A DNA stretch of 50,977 nt from Clostridiales bacterium (GTDB lineage: Bacteria > Bacillota > Clostridia > Oscillospirales > Acutalibacteraceae), in NCBI GenBank assembly GCA_012517675.1, contig JAAYUL010000141.1:1-50977 (forward strand). Reading direction: 5' to 3'. Positions 25,312 to 33,676 of this stretch are shown here, piece by piece (within the stretch, counting starts at the first letter, position 1; each line of letters begins with the position of its first letter). Both the position numbers and the translations under genes were made by a program. The notes under the pieces are model-generated. The model was not told the origin of the DNA. It saw nothing but the letters and a program-made list of their open reading frames with translations, and made no database searches.

Positions 25312-26949
25312 ATGAAAAAAATAAAAGCGTTGCTATTTCTATTATATTTTTTGTTGCTTGGGCTGTTTGTTTTTGCAACTTCACCGAATCTCAACCCGCT
25401 ATATAAAGAAGGTCTTGCCTTTTGGGCATTCGTCATCACCTCGTTTGCTTTGCTTTTATGGATTTTGAATACCGGCGCGCAAAAGGCCGCATATCGCAAA
25501 AAAGGTATTATAAATTTCAAGATACCTCAAAAGGGCCGCATTTACTTTGCCGCCGCAGCTGTGCCCTGGGCAATACTGATTATTGCCAATCTTTTCTCCG
25601 CCGTGCTTTTCCATGTAAACAGCTATCGGGATCAAATGCCGGAACCGGAAAACCGGGTATTTTCCTCCGATGTTCAGGCCATCGACATTTCACAGCTCCC
25701 TGTTGTGGACACCAGTCTGGCAGCGCTTCTCGCAGACAAAAAGCTGGGAGAAAAGCCTTCGCTCGGCAGCCAGGTCACTCTGGGAAGCCCGACCATTCAA
25801 AAAGTAAAGAATAAACTCGTATGGGTCGTACCGCTCCTGCATTCCGGATTTTTTAAATGGACCTCCAATATGAACGGGACACCGGGCTATATTCTGGTCT
25901 CGGCAACAGACCAGAAAGACGTCACATATGTGGACAGCTATCCCATTAAATATCAACCCAACGCATATTTTCTTGACAACCTGCAAAGGCACGTGCGTTT
26001 TTCCGGCGGGCTTTTCACCGGTTTAACCGATTATTCATTTGAAATCAACGATGAAGGCAGGCCGTATTGGGTCGTGACCACTTACAAAAATCTTGTCGGG
26101 GTCAGTCTGCCCGAAGCGGACGGAATTATTACCGTGGACGCCGCAACCGGAGAAACGACGCGCTACGGGATTAAAGATGTGCCGAAATGGGTGGACAGGG
26201 TTCAGCCGATTAATTTTGTAATGAATCAAATTGAAAACCGCGGCAACTACATCCACGGCCTTTTCAACTTTTCAAACAAGGATAAGTTCCAAACCTCCGA
26301 AGGCAGCGCGATTGTTTATAACAACGGAAGATGTTATTTGTATACCGGCCTCACCAGCGTTGGCGAAGATGAAAGCGCCACCGGATTTATGCTGGTCGAT
26401 ATGGTTACCAAAACACCGTACCGGTACCAGATCAGCGGTGCGACCGAATACGCGGCGCAGCAATCCGCGCAGGGCAAAGTGCAAAACATGCATTACACCG
26501 CCTCTTTCCCGCTCATCACCAACGTTGACGGGCGTCCGACCTATTTTATGACACTGAAAGACAACGCGGGGCTGATCAAACAATATGCGTTTGTTTCCGT
26601 GACGGACTACACAAGCGTTGGAACCGGCGAAACGATCGGCTCAGCAATTTCCAACTACCAATCCATCATGAAAAACACGAGCGGAAGCTCTTCGATCGAC
26701 ACAGGCAGCCAACAGGAAAACCTGCAGGGAACCATTGAAAGGATTTCCTCTGAAATTGTCGGCGGCGGTAATGTCTATTATATGATTATCAAGGAACAGC
26801 CAAACAAAATTTTTACCGCTGTTGCAGACATCAACTCGGAGCTGCCCCTGACAAAAGAAGGGGATCCGGTCAAACTCTCCTATGTAAAATCAGACCGCAG
26901 CGTCATCAGCATCTCCGCATTCGACAATCTGAAATATACGCAAAAGTAA
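25312..26949 (+). CDS. Membrane-anchored protein of unknown function
   Basis: A 545-residue protein with no family I can name. Three hydrophobic segments lie near the N-terminus (about 5-24, 35-55 and 80-105), followed by a large, probably extracytoplasmic domain. That domain contains beta-rich repeating stretches such as 'EINDEGRPYWVVTTYK', 'DGIITVDAATGETTRYGI' and 'LITNVDGRPTYFMTLKD', where the spacing of 'GRPY/GRPTY' suggests an internal duplication reminiscent of PepSY-like folds. The C-terminal 65 residues ('LQGTIERISSEIV' to the end) could be an OB fold. GAGGGGG favours the ATG at 25312 over 25309. It is monocistronic and followed by a strong terminator. Confidence 0.75.
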   Translation: MKKIKALLFLLYFLLLGLFVFATSPNLNPLYKEGLAFWAFVITSFALLLWILNTGAQKAAYRKKGIINFKIPQKGRIYFAAAAVPWAILIIANLFSAVLFHVNSYRDQMPEPENRVFSSDVQAIDISQLPVVDTSLAALLADKKLGEKPSLGSQVTLGSPTIQKVKNKLVWVVPLLHSGFFKWTSNMNGTPGYILVSATDQKDVTYVDSYPIKYQPNAYFLDNLQRHVRFSGGLFTGLTDYSFEINDEGRPYWVVTTYKNLVGVSLPEADGIITVDAATGETTRYGIKDVPKWVDRVQPINFVMNQIENRGNYIHGLFNFSNKDKFQTSEGSAIVYNNGRCYLYTGLTSVGEDESATGFMLVDMVTKTPYRYQISGATEYAAQQSAQGKVQNMHYTASFPLITNVDGRPTYFMTLKDNAGLIKQYAFVSVTDYTSVGTGETIGSAISNYQSIMKNTSGSSSIDTGSQQENLQGTIERISSEIVGGGNVYYMIIKEQPNKIFTAVADINSELPLTKEGDPVKLSYVKSDRSVISISAFDNLKYTQK

Positions 26950-26975
26950 TGACAAAAAAGCGCCGAAACAGCGCC

Positions 26976-27013
26976 GGGGGCCGCCGCAAAACTTTTGTTT
27001 TGCGGCGGCCCCC
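26976..27013. terminator. 17-bp perfect stem hairpin between convergent genes
   Basis: GGGGGCCGCCGCAAAAC and GTTTTGCGGCGGCCCCC pair perfectly around a TTTT loop. It lies between the convergent membrane-protein and AraC genes and could serve both, although no long T-tract follows. Confidence 0.65.
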
Positions 27014-27050
27014 TATCGGTTTGTCTACACAGGGAAAAATGCGTTCCTCT

Positions 27051-27845
27051 CTATTTTGCATCCGCACGCAGGTGCTGCATGGATTTTCTGAACACAAGCG
27101 GCGTACATCCGACTTTTTTCTTGAACGTCCGGATAAAATACGGCGTGTTGTCCATGCCGACCCTGCTGCCCACTTCCGTTACGCTTGCATCCGTTTCACG
27201 CAGAAGACGGCAGGCTTCCTGTATCCTCCGGTTGATCAGATATTCGACCGGAGGCAGGCCGTAATTCTTTTTAAAATCTTTAATCAGCTTGTATTTGTTC
27301 AAATGCAGCTCCTCCGCAAATTGATCCAGGTGCAGGGTTTCCGAAAAGCGGCTGTCCAGCACCTGCTTCAGCGTTTCAATGTATACGGCGCAGCGGTGCT
27401 TTTTGGGCTGCTTCTGATGTGCTGCAGTTTTGAGAGAAAACAGGAAGGAGTCAAACTGCGGTACGGTGAGCCCGGAAACAGACGCGGAACAGATTTGGCA
27501 GAGCTCTCCGAGCTGGCGTTCCGTTTCAGAACCGCATTGCGTATCGCTCATAAAAGGAAGGTCCCTGCACACGCCGCTTGCGAGAATAGAGGTGAAGGAC
27601 AAATCCCCCCCGACCGAACGGATCAGATATGTAAGGCCAAAACGAAGAAAAACCAGATTTCCGCACATGACACGCCAGCAATTTTCGCCCTGTTTGATTT
27701 CTCCGGTACCGCTGTGGATATACAGCATCAGGAATTTATCCTGAGGCGGAACAATCATGGAATATCCCGATATCACATTTTCCATGACGCCCCACAAAAG
27801 ATATTGGGTATCCTTTTGTTCGTTAGCCACTGATTTAGCTATCAT
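27051..27845 (-). CDS. AraC-family transcriptional regulator
   Basis: A 264-residue regulator. The N-terminal region (about 1-150) is a probable effector-binding domain ('SMIVPPQDKFLMLYIHSGTG'), and the C-terminal 100 residues contain two helix-turn-helix motifs: 'LDQFAEELHLNKYKLIKDFK' and 'VTEVGSRVGMDNTPYFIRTF', ending with the AraC signature 'KKKVGCTPLVFRKSM'. The effector and targets are unknown. The ATG at 27845 has AAAGGAAG nine bases upstream; earlier in-frame starts up to 27959 run through AT-rich sequence and are not supported. TATAAT lies at 27886-27891 on the minus strand. Confidence 0.85.
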   Translation of the reverse strand: MIAKSVANEQKDTQYLLWGVMENVISGYSMIVPPQDKFLMLYIHSGTGEIKQGENCWRVMCGNLVFLRFGLTYLIRSVGGDLSFTSILASGVCRDLPFMSDTQCGSETERQLGELCQICSASVSGLTVPQFDSFLFSLKTAAHQKQPKKHRCAVYIETLKQVLDSRFSETLHLDQFAEELHLNKYKLIKDFKKNYGLPPVEYLINRRIQEACRLLRETDASVTEVGSRVGMDNTPYFIRTFKKKVGCTPLVFRKSMQHLRADAK

Positions 27846-28307
27846 AACTAAATTCTTCCTTTCAAACAAGCATCCCAACAAAAGCATTATATCACAATGT
27901 AATAATAAGCTAACTCTTACATTAACTATTATAAACTTAATTTCCATTTTATTATTCATTAAAAATTAATTAAATAAAAATAATACACAAAACTAATTAT
28001 TAGTTTTAATATATTATATACAAACTAAAGCAATTACTGTCAATATAACGTCATTATTTAAAATACTTATATCCTTAATCATTAAATTAACTGAAATTAA
28101 ATTTTTCCTATATTTAAGCTAATTAAAATAGATTTTACTTAAATTTGAGTTTTCAGAAGGCTTTCCTCCGATTGCTTCCATCGCGCGGAGCTTGATTTTA
28201 ACCGAGATCCAAAAAACGGATCCGATTTTTCCCTTTTTATGGTTTCTTGCCTGCCTTCCAAAGACTTTTGCGAAATTGAAGCATAATATAAACCGAGGTG
28301 GTTCCGG
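27846..28307. other. AT-rich intergenic region
   Basis: About 460 bases between divergent genes. The part from about 27880 to 28145 is strikingly AT-rich (runs such as TTAATTAAATAAAAATAATA) compared with the GC-richer neighbours. It holds the AraC promoter at one end; the GC content recovers near 28150. No ORF, tRNA or repeat array was recognised in it. Confidence 0.6.
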
Positions 28308-28499
28308 ATGCTTTGCGATTTAACCCCATGCGAACTGTCCTATCTGGCAACATCCTTTGCAGTTTGCATGACAGACGGGCTGGATAACAAGTCCATAAAA
28401 GTGCTGTGCAGCTTTTTTGCCGATGTGATCGGGACCTTGAATCTGATTGCCGTGCAGCGTTCTTTTCTGGAAGACAGCGCACATGATAAAAAAAAATAA
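28308..28499 (+). CDS. 63-residue small protein, resembling DUF6774
   Basis: A short acidic-to-neutral helical protein ('MLCDLTPCELSYLATSFAV', 'GLDNKSIKVLCSFFADVIG', 'TLNLIAVQRSF'). The pattern of an N-terminal 'P.EL..L', a middle 'L..FF..+G.TL..I..Q' and a short charged tail resembles the small clostridial family I recall as DUF6774. The function is unknown. GAGGTGG lies before the ATG at a sensible distance, which supports translation. It stands alone between the AT-rich region and the sugar kinase gene; no partner is evident. Confidence 0.65.
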   Translation: MLCDLTPCELSYLATSFAVCMTDGLDNKSIKVLCSFFADVIGTLNLIAVQRSFLEDSAHDKKK

Positions 28500-28774
28500 A
28501 TTGCCGTTCACGCACCGGAATGGCGATTTCAGGGTATATTTGCAGCTTGATACGAAAGGAACCCGGATTCAATCTGTATTTTATATTGCATTTTCCAATA
28601 ATATTCACAAACGATATTTACAAGCATGCACGGCTGTAATAATATAAAATAAGGAAATGTGCACGAGCATCTCTTGACCATATCGTGCTCCTGCCGACCA
28701 GCGTTCAAGGGAAGGCCGTATGATTCGGTTTACGGAAAAGCAATCCGATTTTATCAGTAAAGGAGATATGAAAA

Positions 28775-29713
28775 TTGACAGGAAAAGTCGTAGCCGTCGC
28801 CTGCAACCCGTCGATTGACAAAACCATTGCCATTGAAAAACTTGTCCCCTATGAGCTGAACCGGGTTCTCAGTTCGCGGATCGACCCGGGCGGGAAAGGT
28901 ATTAATGTTGCAAAGGTTCTGAAGAATTTTCAGGTCGACGTGACCGTCACGGGATTTATCGCCGGCAGCCAGGGCAGCCTTTTGGAGGATTTTCTGAAAA
29001 AAGCCGAAATTGATTGTGACTTTTTGCAAATTCCCGGTGAAACACGAACAAACCTAAAAATCGTCGATCAAAGTGTAAATAAAACCACAGAGATCAACGA
29101 AGCAGGCTGTTGTGTCGATGCCGATGCGCTGGCGGATTTCAAGCGGAAACTGGCAGAGCTCGTTCGGCAGGCCTCCGTCGTTGTGTTAAGCGGCAGCCTC
29201 CCCCCCGGCCTTCCGGAGGATTTTTATGCACAGTGCATTCGCGCCGCAAAAAAAGCCGGCGTAAAAACGCTTTTGGATGCCGACGGCAGCGCGCTGTTTG
29301 AAGGGATGAAAGCGGTTCCGTTCGCGGTAAAGCCGAACATCCACGAGCTGGAGGCTTACTGCGGCCGCCGCTTCCGCAGTGTCGGAGAAGTCGCCGATGC
29401 GGCACGGGCGCTGGTTTCGGAGGGGATCGAAATCGTAATCGTTTCCATGGGAGCGGACGGCTCCATCGCAGTGGATAAAAATGAAGCGTTCCAGGCGGTC
29501 CCCTGGAATATGAAAGCACAAAGCACGGTCGGCGCGGGAGATTCCATGGTGGGGGCGCTCGCCCGCTCCATTTTGGAACGGCACTCTCTTTCCGAGATCG
29601 CCCGGATGACAACGGCCGCCGGCACGGTTACGGCCTCCAAGGCCGGAACGGAAATCTGCACACTCGGCGAAACACTCTCTTCCATTGAAAATGTGACCGT
29701 TACGAGAATTTAA
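28775..29713 (+). CDS. PfkB-family hexose phosphate kinase (1-phosphofructokinase type)
   Basis: A 312-residue ATP-dependent sugar kinase. The N-terminal PfkB signature is 'DPGGKGINVAKVL'; the C-terminal signature with the catalytic aspartate is 'STVGAGDSMVGAL'. 'SGSLPPGLPEDFY' is typical of the 1-phosphofructokinase/tagatose-6-phosphate kinase branch. The exact substrate cannot be chosen from sequence, since no fructose PTS gene is adjacent. The start is TTG at 28775, eight bases after AAAGGAGA; an ATG at 28768 is out of frame. It may serve the sugar transport operon downstream, by location only. A terminator follows at 29723. Confidence 0.88.
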   Translation: MTGKVVAVACNPSIDKTIAIEKLVPYELNRVLSSRIDPGGKGINVAKVLKNFQVDVTVTGFIAGSQGSLLEDFLKKAEIDCDFLQIPGETRTNLKIVDQSVNKTTEINEAGCCVDADALADFKRKLAELVRQASVVVLSGSLPPGLPEDFYAQCIRAAKKAGVKTLLDADGSALFEGMKAVPFAVKPNIHELEAYCGRRFRSVGEVADAARALVSEGIEIVIVSMGADGSIAVDKNEAFQAVPWNMKAQSTVGAGDSMVGALARSILERHSLSEIARMTTAAGTVTASKAGTEICTLGETLSSIENVTVTRI

Positions 29714-29722
29714 GACCGCAAA

Positions 29723-29763
29723 GAAGCCCCCGCGATGCAGAATAACCGCACCGCAGGGGCTTC
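29723..29763. terminator. Hairpin between the sugar kinase and cysteine desulfidase genes
   Basis: GAAGCCCC and GGGGCTTC arms with inner GCG/CGC pairs between two convergent stops; TCCTTTG follows on the plus strand. Confidence 0.65.
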
Positions 29764-29835
29764 TCCTTTGAAAATATGCTTTCTTCCGTCCCGGCTCCGG
29801 TTGGCCCGGGCGGGACCGGCCGGAAAAAGAAAAAT

Positions 29836-31113
29836 TCACTTGATCATCAGTTTCAGGATTTCCTCGTCCGTTTCCTTCATGCCTTCCCGTCCGAGGATCC
29901 CGACATTCTCAATGGTCTCTTCGACATTGGATTCGATGATCCCGTCGCCCGGCTGAAAGCTTTTGTTCGCCATGGAAAGACAGTGCGCCATAATGGCGGC
30001 GTCGACCGACGAAGCGATTTTTGCCGCACAGGAGGGCTTGGCGCCGTCGCACACAATGCCCGGAATATCCGCCAGCGTATTGGTGATCGTTCTGCATATC
30101 TGCTCATAGGTGCCGCCGTACAGATACGTAATGCCTGCACCGCTGCCGCACGCCGCGCTGACCGCTCCACAGTAAGCCGAAAGGCGGCCGATTCCGGTTT
30201 TTTGATGAATGGCAATCAGGTTGCTCAAAATCAGCGCGCGAATCAGCTTTTCATGGCTCACCTTCAGGTATTTGGCATACTCGATCACCGGAAGAGATAC
30301 CGTCATTCCCTGATTTCCGCTCCCGGAATTGATAACGACCGGCAGGGTGCACCCGCTCATACGGGCGTCGGAACCTGCGGCGGCGGCGGCCTTCGCCTTG
30401 ATTTTCACATCGTCGCCGTAGTATTTCCTTAAATTGTAGCCTACCTGCACGCCGTAGGGATGCTTCAACCCTTCCTCGGAAATCCTGGAGTTGCAGTCGA
30501 TCTGCCGCTCGATCAAATCCGACAATTCCGAAAGCTCCACCGTATCCGCAAATTCTTTAATGTCTTTTACATTCAGAACGCTTCTGTCGGTCATGGAATC
30601 ATTGAATTTTTTCGGGTCATAGGGTTTTTCAAAAATCGTTTGTCCGTCTTTTTCAATACGGACAATGTTCGTATGGGTATGTACAATTTCAACCAGAGCG
30701 CTGTGCCCGGCCGATTTTACCGTAACGATCACATGCAGCAGCGCGGGAGTAGTCAGCAGCTTCACCCGGCAGAAGTCGGTCTTTAAGATCTCCTTTGCTC
30801 TGGCAACGTTCTCCGACGTTACCCCGGAAAGCACCTCCAGCTTTTTATCCGGGTCTCCGCCGACAATACCGATGACCGCCGCCGCCGCGATGCCCTTCAG
30901 GCTCCCGGTGTTCGGCACAATCGCGCCCTTGCAGTTTTTAATGATATTCCCGCTGCTTTCCACAATCGCCATTTCCGGGAATTCACCCAAGGTTTGGCGC
31001 GCCTTCGCACTTGCGTAAGCAATGCAGATCGGCTCCGTACAGCCCAGCGCGGGAATCAGTTCTTCCTTAAGGATCTGAGTATATTGGGAATAAATTACTG
31101 GGGATAAGCTCAT
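29836..31113 (-). CDS. L-cysteine desulfidase family protein (UPF0597)
   Basis: A 425-residue iron-sulfur enzyme of the L-serine dehydratase alpha/cysteine desulfidase (CdsB, YhaM) family, which breaks cysteine to pyruvate, ammonia and sulfide. Conserved cysteines suitable for a [4Fe-4S] cluster occur in 'ALGCTEPIC' (C25), 'RMSGCTLPV' and 'GIVCDGAKPSCAAKI'. The family motif 'NSGSGNQGMTVSLPV' is intact. It lies 119 bases downstream of the GntR gene on the same strand and may share the operon, but the gap allows a separate promoter. Serine or another amino acid as substrate is possible. Confidence 0.85.
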   Translation of the reverse strand: MSLSPVIYSQYTQILKEELIPALGCTEPICIAYASAKARQTLGEFPEMAIVESSGNIIKNCKGAIVPNTGSLKGIAAAAVIGIVGGDPDKKLEVLSGVTSENVARAKEILKTDFCRVKLLTTPALLHVIVTVKSAGHSALVEIVHTHTNIVRIEKDGQTIFEKPYDPKKFNDSMTDRSVLNVKDIKEFADTVELSELSDLIERQIDCNSRISEEGLKHPYGVQVGYNLRKYYGDDVKIKAKAAAAAGSDARMSGCTLPVVINSGSGNQGMTVSLPVIEYAKYLKVSHEKLIRALILSNLIAIHQKTGIGRLSAYCGAVSAACGSGAGITYLYGGTYEQICRTITNTLADIPGIVCDGAKPSCAAKIASSVDAAIMAHCLSMANKSFQPGDGIIESNVEETIENVGILGREGMKETDEEILKLMIK

Positions 31114-31232
31114 TCAAAAGTTCCTTCCAAAATTATGGTGTTTATCAGGAGACGCCTGAAAACGCCCAAAATCTTGTTCGGTTTCACCGCGGCGGGGCGG
31201 TCCCCGTTTCAAAAATCCCCGGGGCCGCTCTC

Positions 31233-31907
31233 CTACGGTAAAACATTCAATGACTTTACGTTTTCAGGAGCACCCTGAAAAAAGACCTCGTTTTTTAGTG
31301 ACGATACGTCCTGCGATAATATTTTCCGCGCCTGCGGAAGATCTTTTGCGCGGAGTGCACGAATCAAATCCATGTGAAGGGAAGCGTCGGCGCGCGTGGG
31401 GACATTCCAGGAGTTGAAATAATACTGTGCAGCCCCGCGCGCGCAGAATTTCAGAATCCGCTGCAGCTCCTGGTACATGATATCGTTCTGGCAATAACTG
31501 CAAAGCAGCAAATGAAAATTCATGTTGTGCAGCCAATGCTTTAAGACATCATGTTCCAGGAATTTAACCTGCCGCACGCTCTCCTCCAGCTTTTGGAACG
31601 CTTCCTCATCCAGATAATTGATAGATTTGCCCAAAGCCGCCAATTCCACCACCAGGCGAAGTTCCTGGATATCGCAAATCTCCTTCGGCGTGATCTGCAC
31701 CACCTGATAACCGTACCGGGGAATGCTCTTTAAAATCCCCTCTTTGCACAGTTCCACCAGCGCTTCCCGAATCGGCGATTTGCTGACCTGATACTTATTG
31801 ATCAGCTCCCGTTCGTTAATAATGGTATTTGCGGTGTATTCTCCCTTGATGATATTGTCATAGATACTCTCATAGACAGCTCGCTTAATGGATTTCTTTT
31901 CAGTCAC
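31233..31907 (-). CDS. GntR-family regulator (FadR/FCD subfamily)
   Basis: A regulator of about 224 residues. The N-terminal winged helix contains 'INERELINKYQVSKSPIREALVEL', the GntR signature, and 'GILKSIPRYGYQV'. The C-terminal FCD effector domain contains 'LRLVVELAALGKS' and a histidine-rich 'HNMNFHLLL' region. FadR-type members usually bind carboxylic acids or sugar acids. No ATG start is in frame: GTG at 31907 has AAAGGGCG eight bases upstream; TTG at 31931 is an alternative. It lies just after the sugar permease gene and probably controls that operon. Confidence 0.85.
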   Translation of the reverse strand: MTEKKSIKRAVYESIYDNIIKGEYTANTIINERELINKYQVSKSPIREALVELCKEGILKSIPRYGYQVVQITPKEICDIQELRLVVELAALGKSINYLDEEAFQKLEESVRQVKFLEHDVLKHWLHNMNFHLLLCSYCQNDIMYQELQRILKFCARGAAQYYFNSWNVPTRADASLHMDLIRALRAKDLPQARKILSQDVSSLKNEVFFQGAPENVKSLNVLP

Positions 31908-31934
31908 AACATCTACGCCCTTTAATCCCAATAT

Positions 31935-32774
31935 TTAGCCCTTGACTGCTCCTGTCGTCAGGCCTGCTTTCTGTAGCCCTTGTAACATTAAGTATAGCAC
32001 AATAATTGGAATAATTGCAAATGTTGTTCCCGCCATAATGACCGGCCACGGCGTGGACAGCCCGTCGCTGATCGGCAGCAGAGAGATGGATACCATCAGC
32101 GTGTACTTCTTTGAGGAACGAAGGAAAAGGATCGGCCAGAAAAAGTCGTTCCAGCGGGCAATCAGGGTCAGCACGGCCCAGGACGCCAGGGCGGGTTTGA
32201 TGATCGGGATGACGACCCGGGTGAAGATTTTAAAGTCGCCGCAGCCGTCGATGCGGGAAGCTTCGATGATTTCCGTCGGTACATCCTTAATATACTGTGT
32301 CATGTAAAAGATACCGACGGCCGTGGCAATTCTCGGAATGACCAGTGACCAGAGATTATTGATCAGCCCCACGTTTTTCATGATGATGAACAGCGGAACC
32401 GAACCGACCTCCGGCGGGACCAGCATGGTGGCAATCACAAAATAGAACAGGAACTGCTTGCCGGGGAACCGGTATTTGGCAAACGCGAATCCGGCAAGCG
32501 AGCAGAAAAACAGCGTGGTGATTGTTCCCAGCAGCGTGGTAAAAGCGCTGTTATAAAGATTGGTCCAGATCGGAATCGCATTGAATAATTTGCTGAAGTT
32601 TCCCAGCGTGGGATGTGCAATCCACAGTGAGTTGAATCCGCTGATGCTTTCCGAGGTATCTTTTAATGAGATGATGCACATCCACACGACCGGAAACAAG
32701 GAAAAGAAAACAATGATCGACAAAATGGAATAGACCAAGATGTTCTGTAATCTGATTTTAGTTCTGTAATTCAA
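31935..32774 (-). CDS. Sugar ABC transporter permease (MalG/UgpE type)
   Basis: The second inner-membrane permease of the carbohydrate importer, with six predicted helices. The EAA loop that docks the ATPase is 'EASRIDGCGDFKIFTRVVIP'. TTG at 32774 lies eight bases after GGAGG; TTG at 32780 is too close to the site. The product has 279 residues. It lies only a few bases after the first permease gene. No ATP-binding subunit is encoded in this operon, so a shared MsmX/UgpC-type ATPase elsewhere is expected. Confidence 0.9.
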   Translation of the reverse strand: MNYRTKIRLQNILVYSILSIIVFFSLFPVVWMCIISLKDTSESISGFNSLWIAHPTLGNFSKLFNAIPIWTNLYNSAFTTLLGTITTLFFCSLAGFAFAKYRFPGKQFLFYFVIATMLVPPEVGSVPLFIIMKNVGLINNLWSLVIPRIATAVGIFYMTQYIKDVPTEIIEASRIDGCGDFKIFTRVVIPIIKPALASWAVLTLIARWNDFFWPILFLRSSKKYTLMVSISLLPISDGLSTPWPVIMAGTTFAIIPIIVLYLMLQGLQKAGLTTGAVKG

Positions 32775-32786
32775 CTCCAAGTCCTC

Positions 32787-33662
32787 CTACATTTCTCCCT
32801 GTCGTACTCGTATGGCAAACTGAACAATGGAAATGATCAGCAGAATCAATGTCAAAATACAACCGATCGCTGCCGCATACCCCATTTTGAAAATGCTGAA
32901 TCCGGATTGATACATGTATTGGAACAGCGAGACATTGGAGGTTCCGGGCCCCGACAGAATGTAAGGTTCATTAAAGATCTTCCAGGAGTCCACCGTCAAT
33001 GTAATGAAGCAGAAAAACAGAATGTTGGACAGGGAAGGCAGTGTGATTTTGAAGAATTTTTGAACCGCAGTGGCACCGTCTACCGTGGCCGCCTCATAAT
33101 ATTCCGGAGAAATATTGAGCAGACCGGATAAAACAATCATGGTGAACCACGGGGTATTCCTCCAAACATTCAGAATGACGACCGGGATTTTGGACATTGT
33201 GACACTGGTAAGCCACGGCACTCTTGTTCCGCCGAACGTTACCAGAATCTGATTGATCAGTCCGGCGTTTTCATCAAACAGCATGCCGAAAATGATGCCC
33301 ATGGCAATTGCAGCGCAGACATTGGGCAAAAAGGATGCCGTTTTGAAAAATCTGCTTGCTTTTAATCCTTTGTTGTTCAGTAAGCTTGAAACCAGCAAGG
33401 CAAGAAGCAAAATAAACACCACGCCGGTGACCCAATAATAAACGGTGTTTTTGACCGCATCCCAGAACATGTAGTCCTTCATCAGGAGCTGGTAGTTGCC
33501 CAGCCCCACCGATTTGGGAGAACCGATGCCATTCCACTCCGTAAAGCTGATCCCGACCGTCCAGATCAACGGAATTAACTGAAAAATCAGGAACAGCAGG
33601 AAGAACGGAAGAATGAACAGGTAGGGATACCGGTACCTTTTCACGGCTTTGATGATTTTCAA
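32787..33662 (-). CDS. Sugar ABC transporter permease (MalF/UgpA type)
   Basis: The first permease of the carbohydrate importer. It has a basic start (MKIIKAVKRYRYPY), about six membrane helices, and the EAA loop 'EAATVDGATAVQKFFKITLP'. The start is TTG at 33662 with GGGTGAT about eight bases upstream. At 291 residues it is normal for UgpA-like permeases. It follows the solute-binding protein gene by 14 bases, consistent with one operon. The sugar transported cannot be read from the sequence. Confidence 0.9.
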   Translation of the reverse strand: MKIIKAVKRYRYPYLFILPFFLLFLIFQLIPLIWTVGISFTEWNGIGSPKSVGLGNYQLLMKDYMFWDAVKNTVYYWVTGVVFILLLALLVSSLLNNKGLKASRFFKTASFLPNVCAAIAMGIIFGMLFDENAGLINQILVTFGGTRVPWLTSVTMSKIPVVILNVWRNTPWFTMIVLSGLLNISPEYYEAATVDGATAVQKFFKITLPSLSNILFFCFITLTVDSWKIFNEPYILSGPGTSNVSLFQYMYQSGFSIFKMGYAAAIGCILTLILLIISIVQFAIRVRQGEM

Positions 33663-33676
33663 CTCTTTATCACCCG

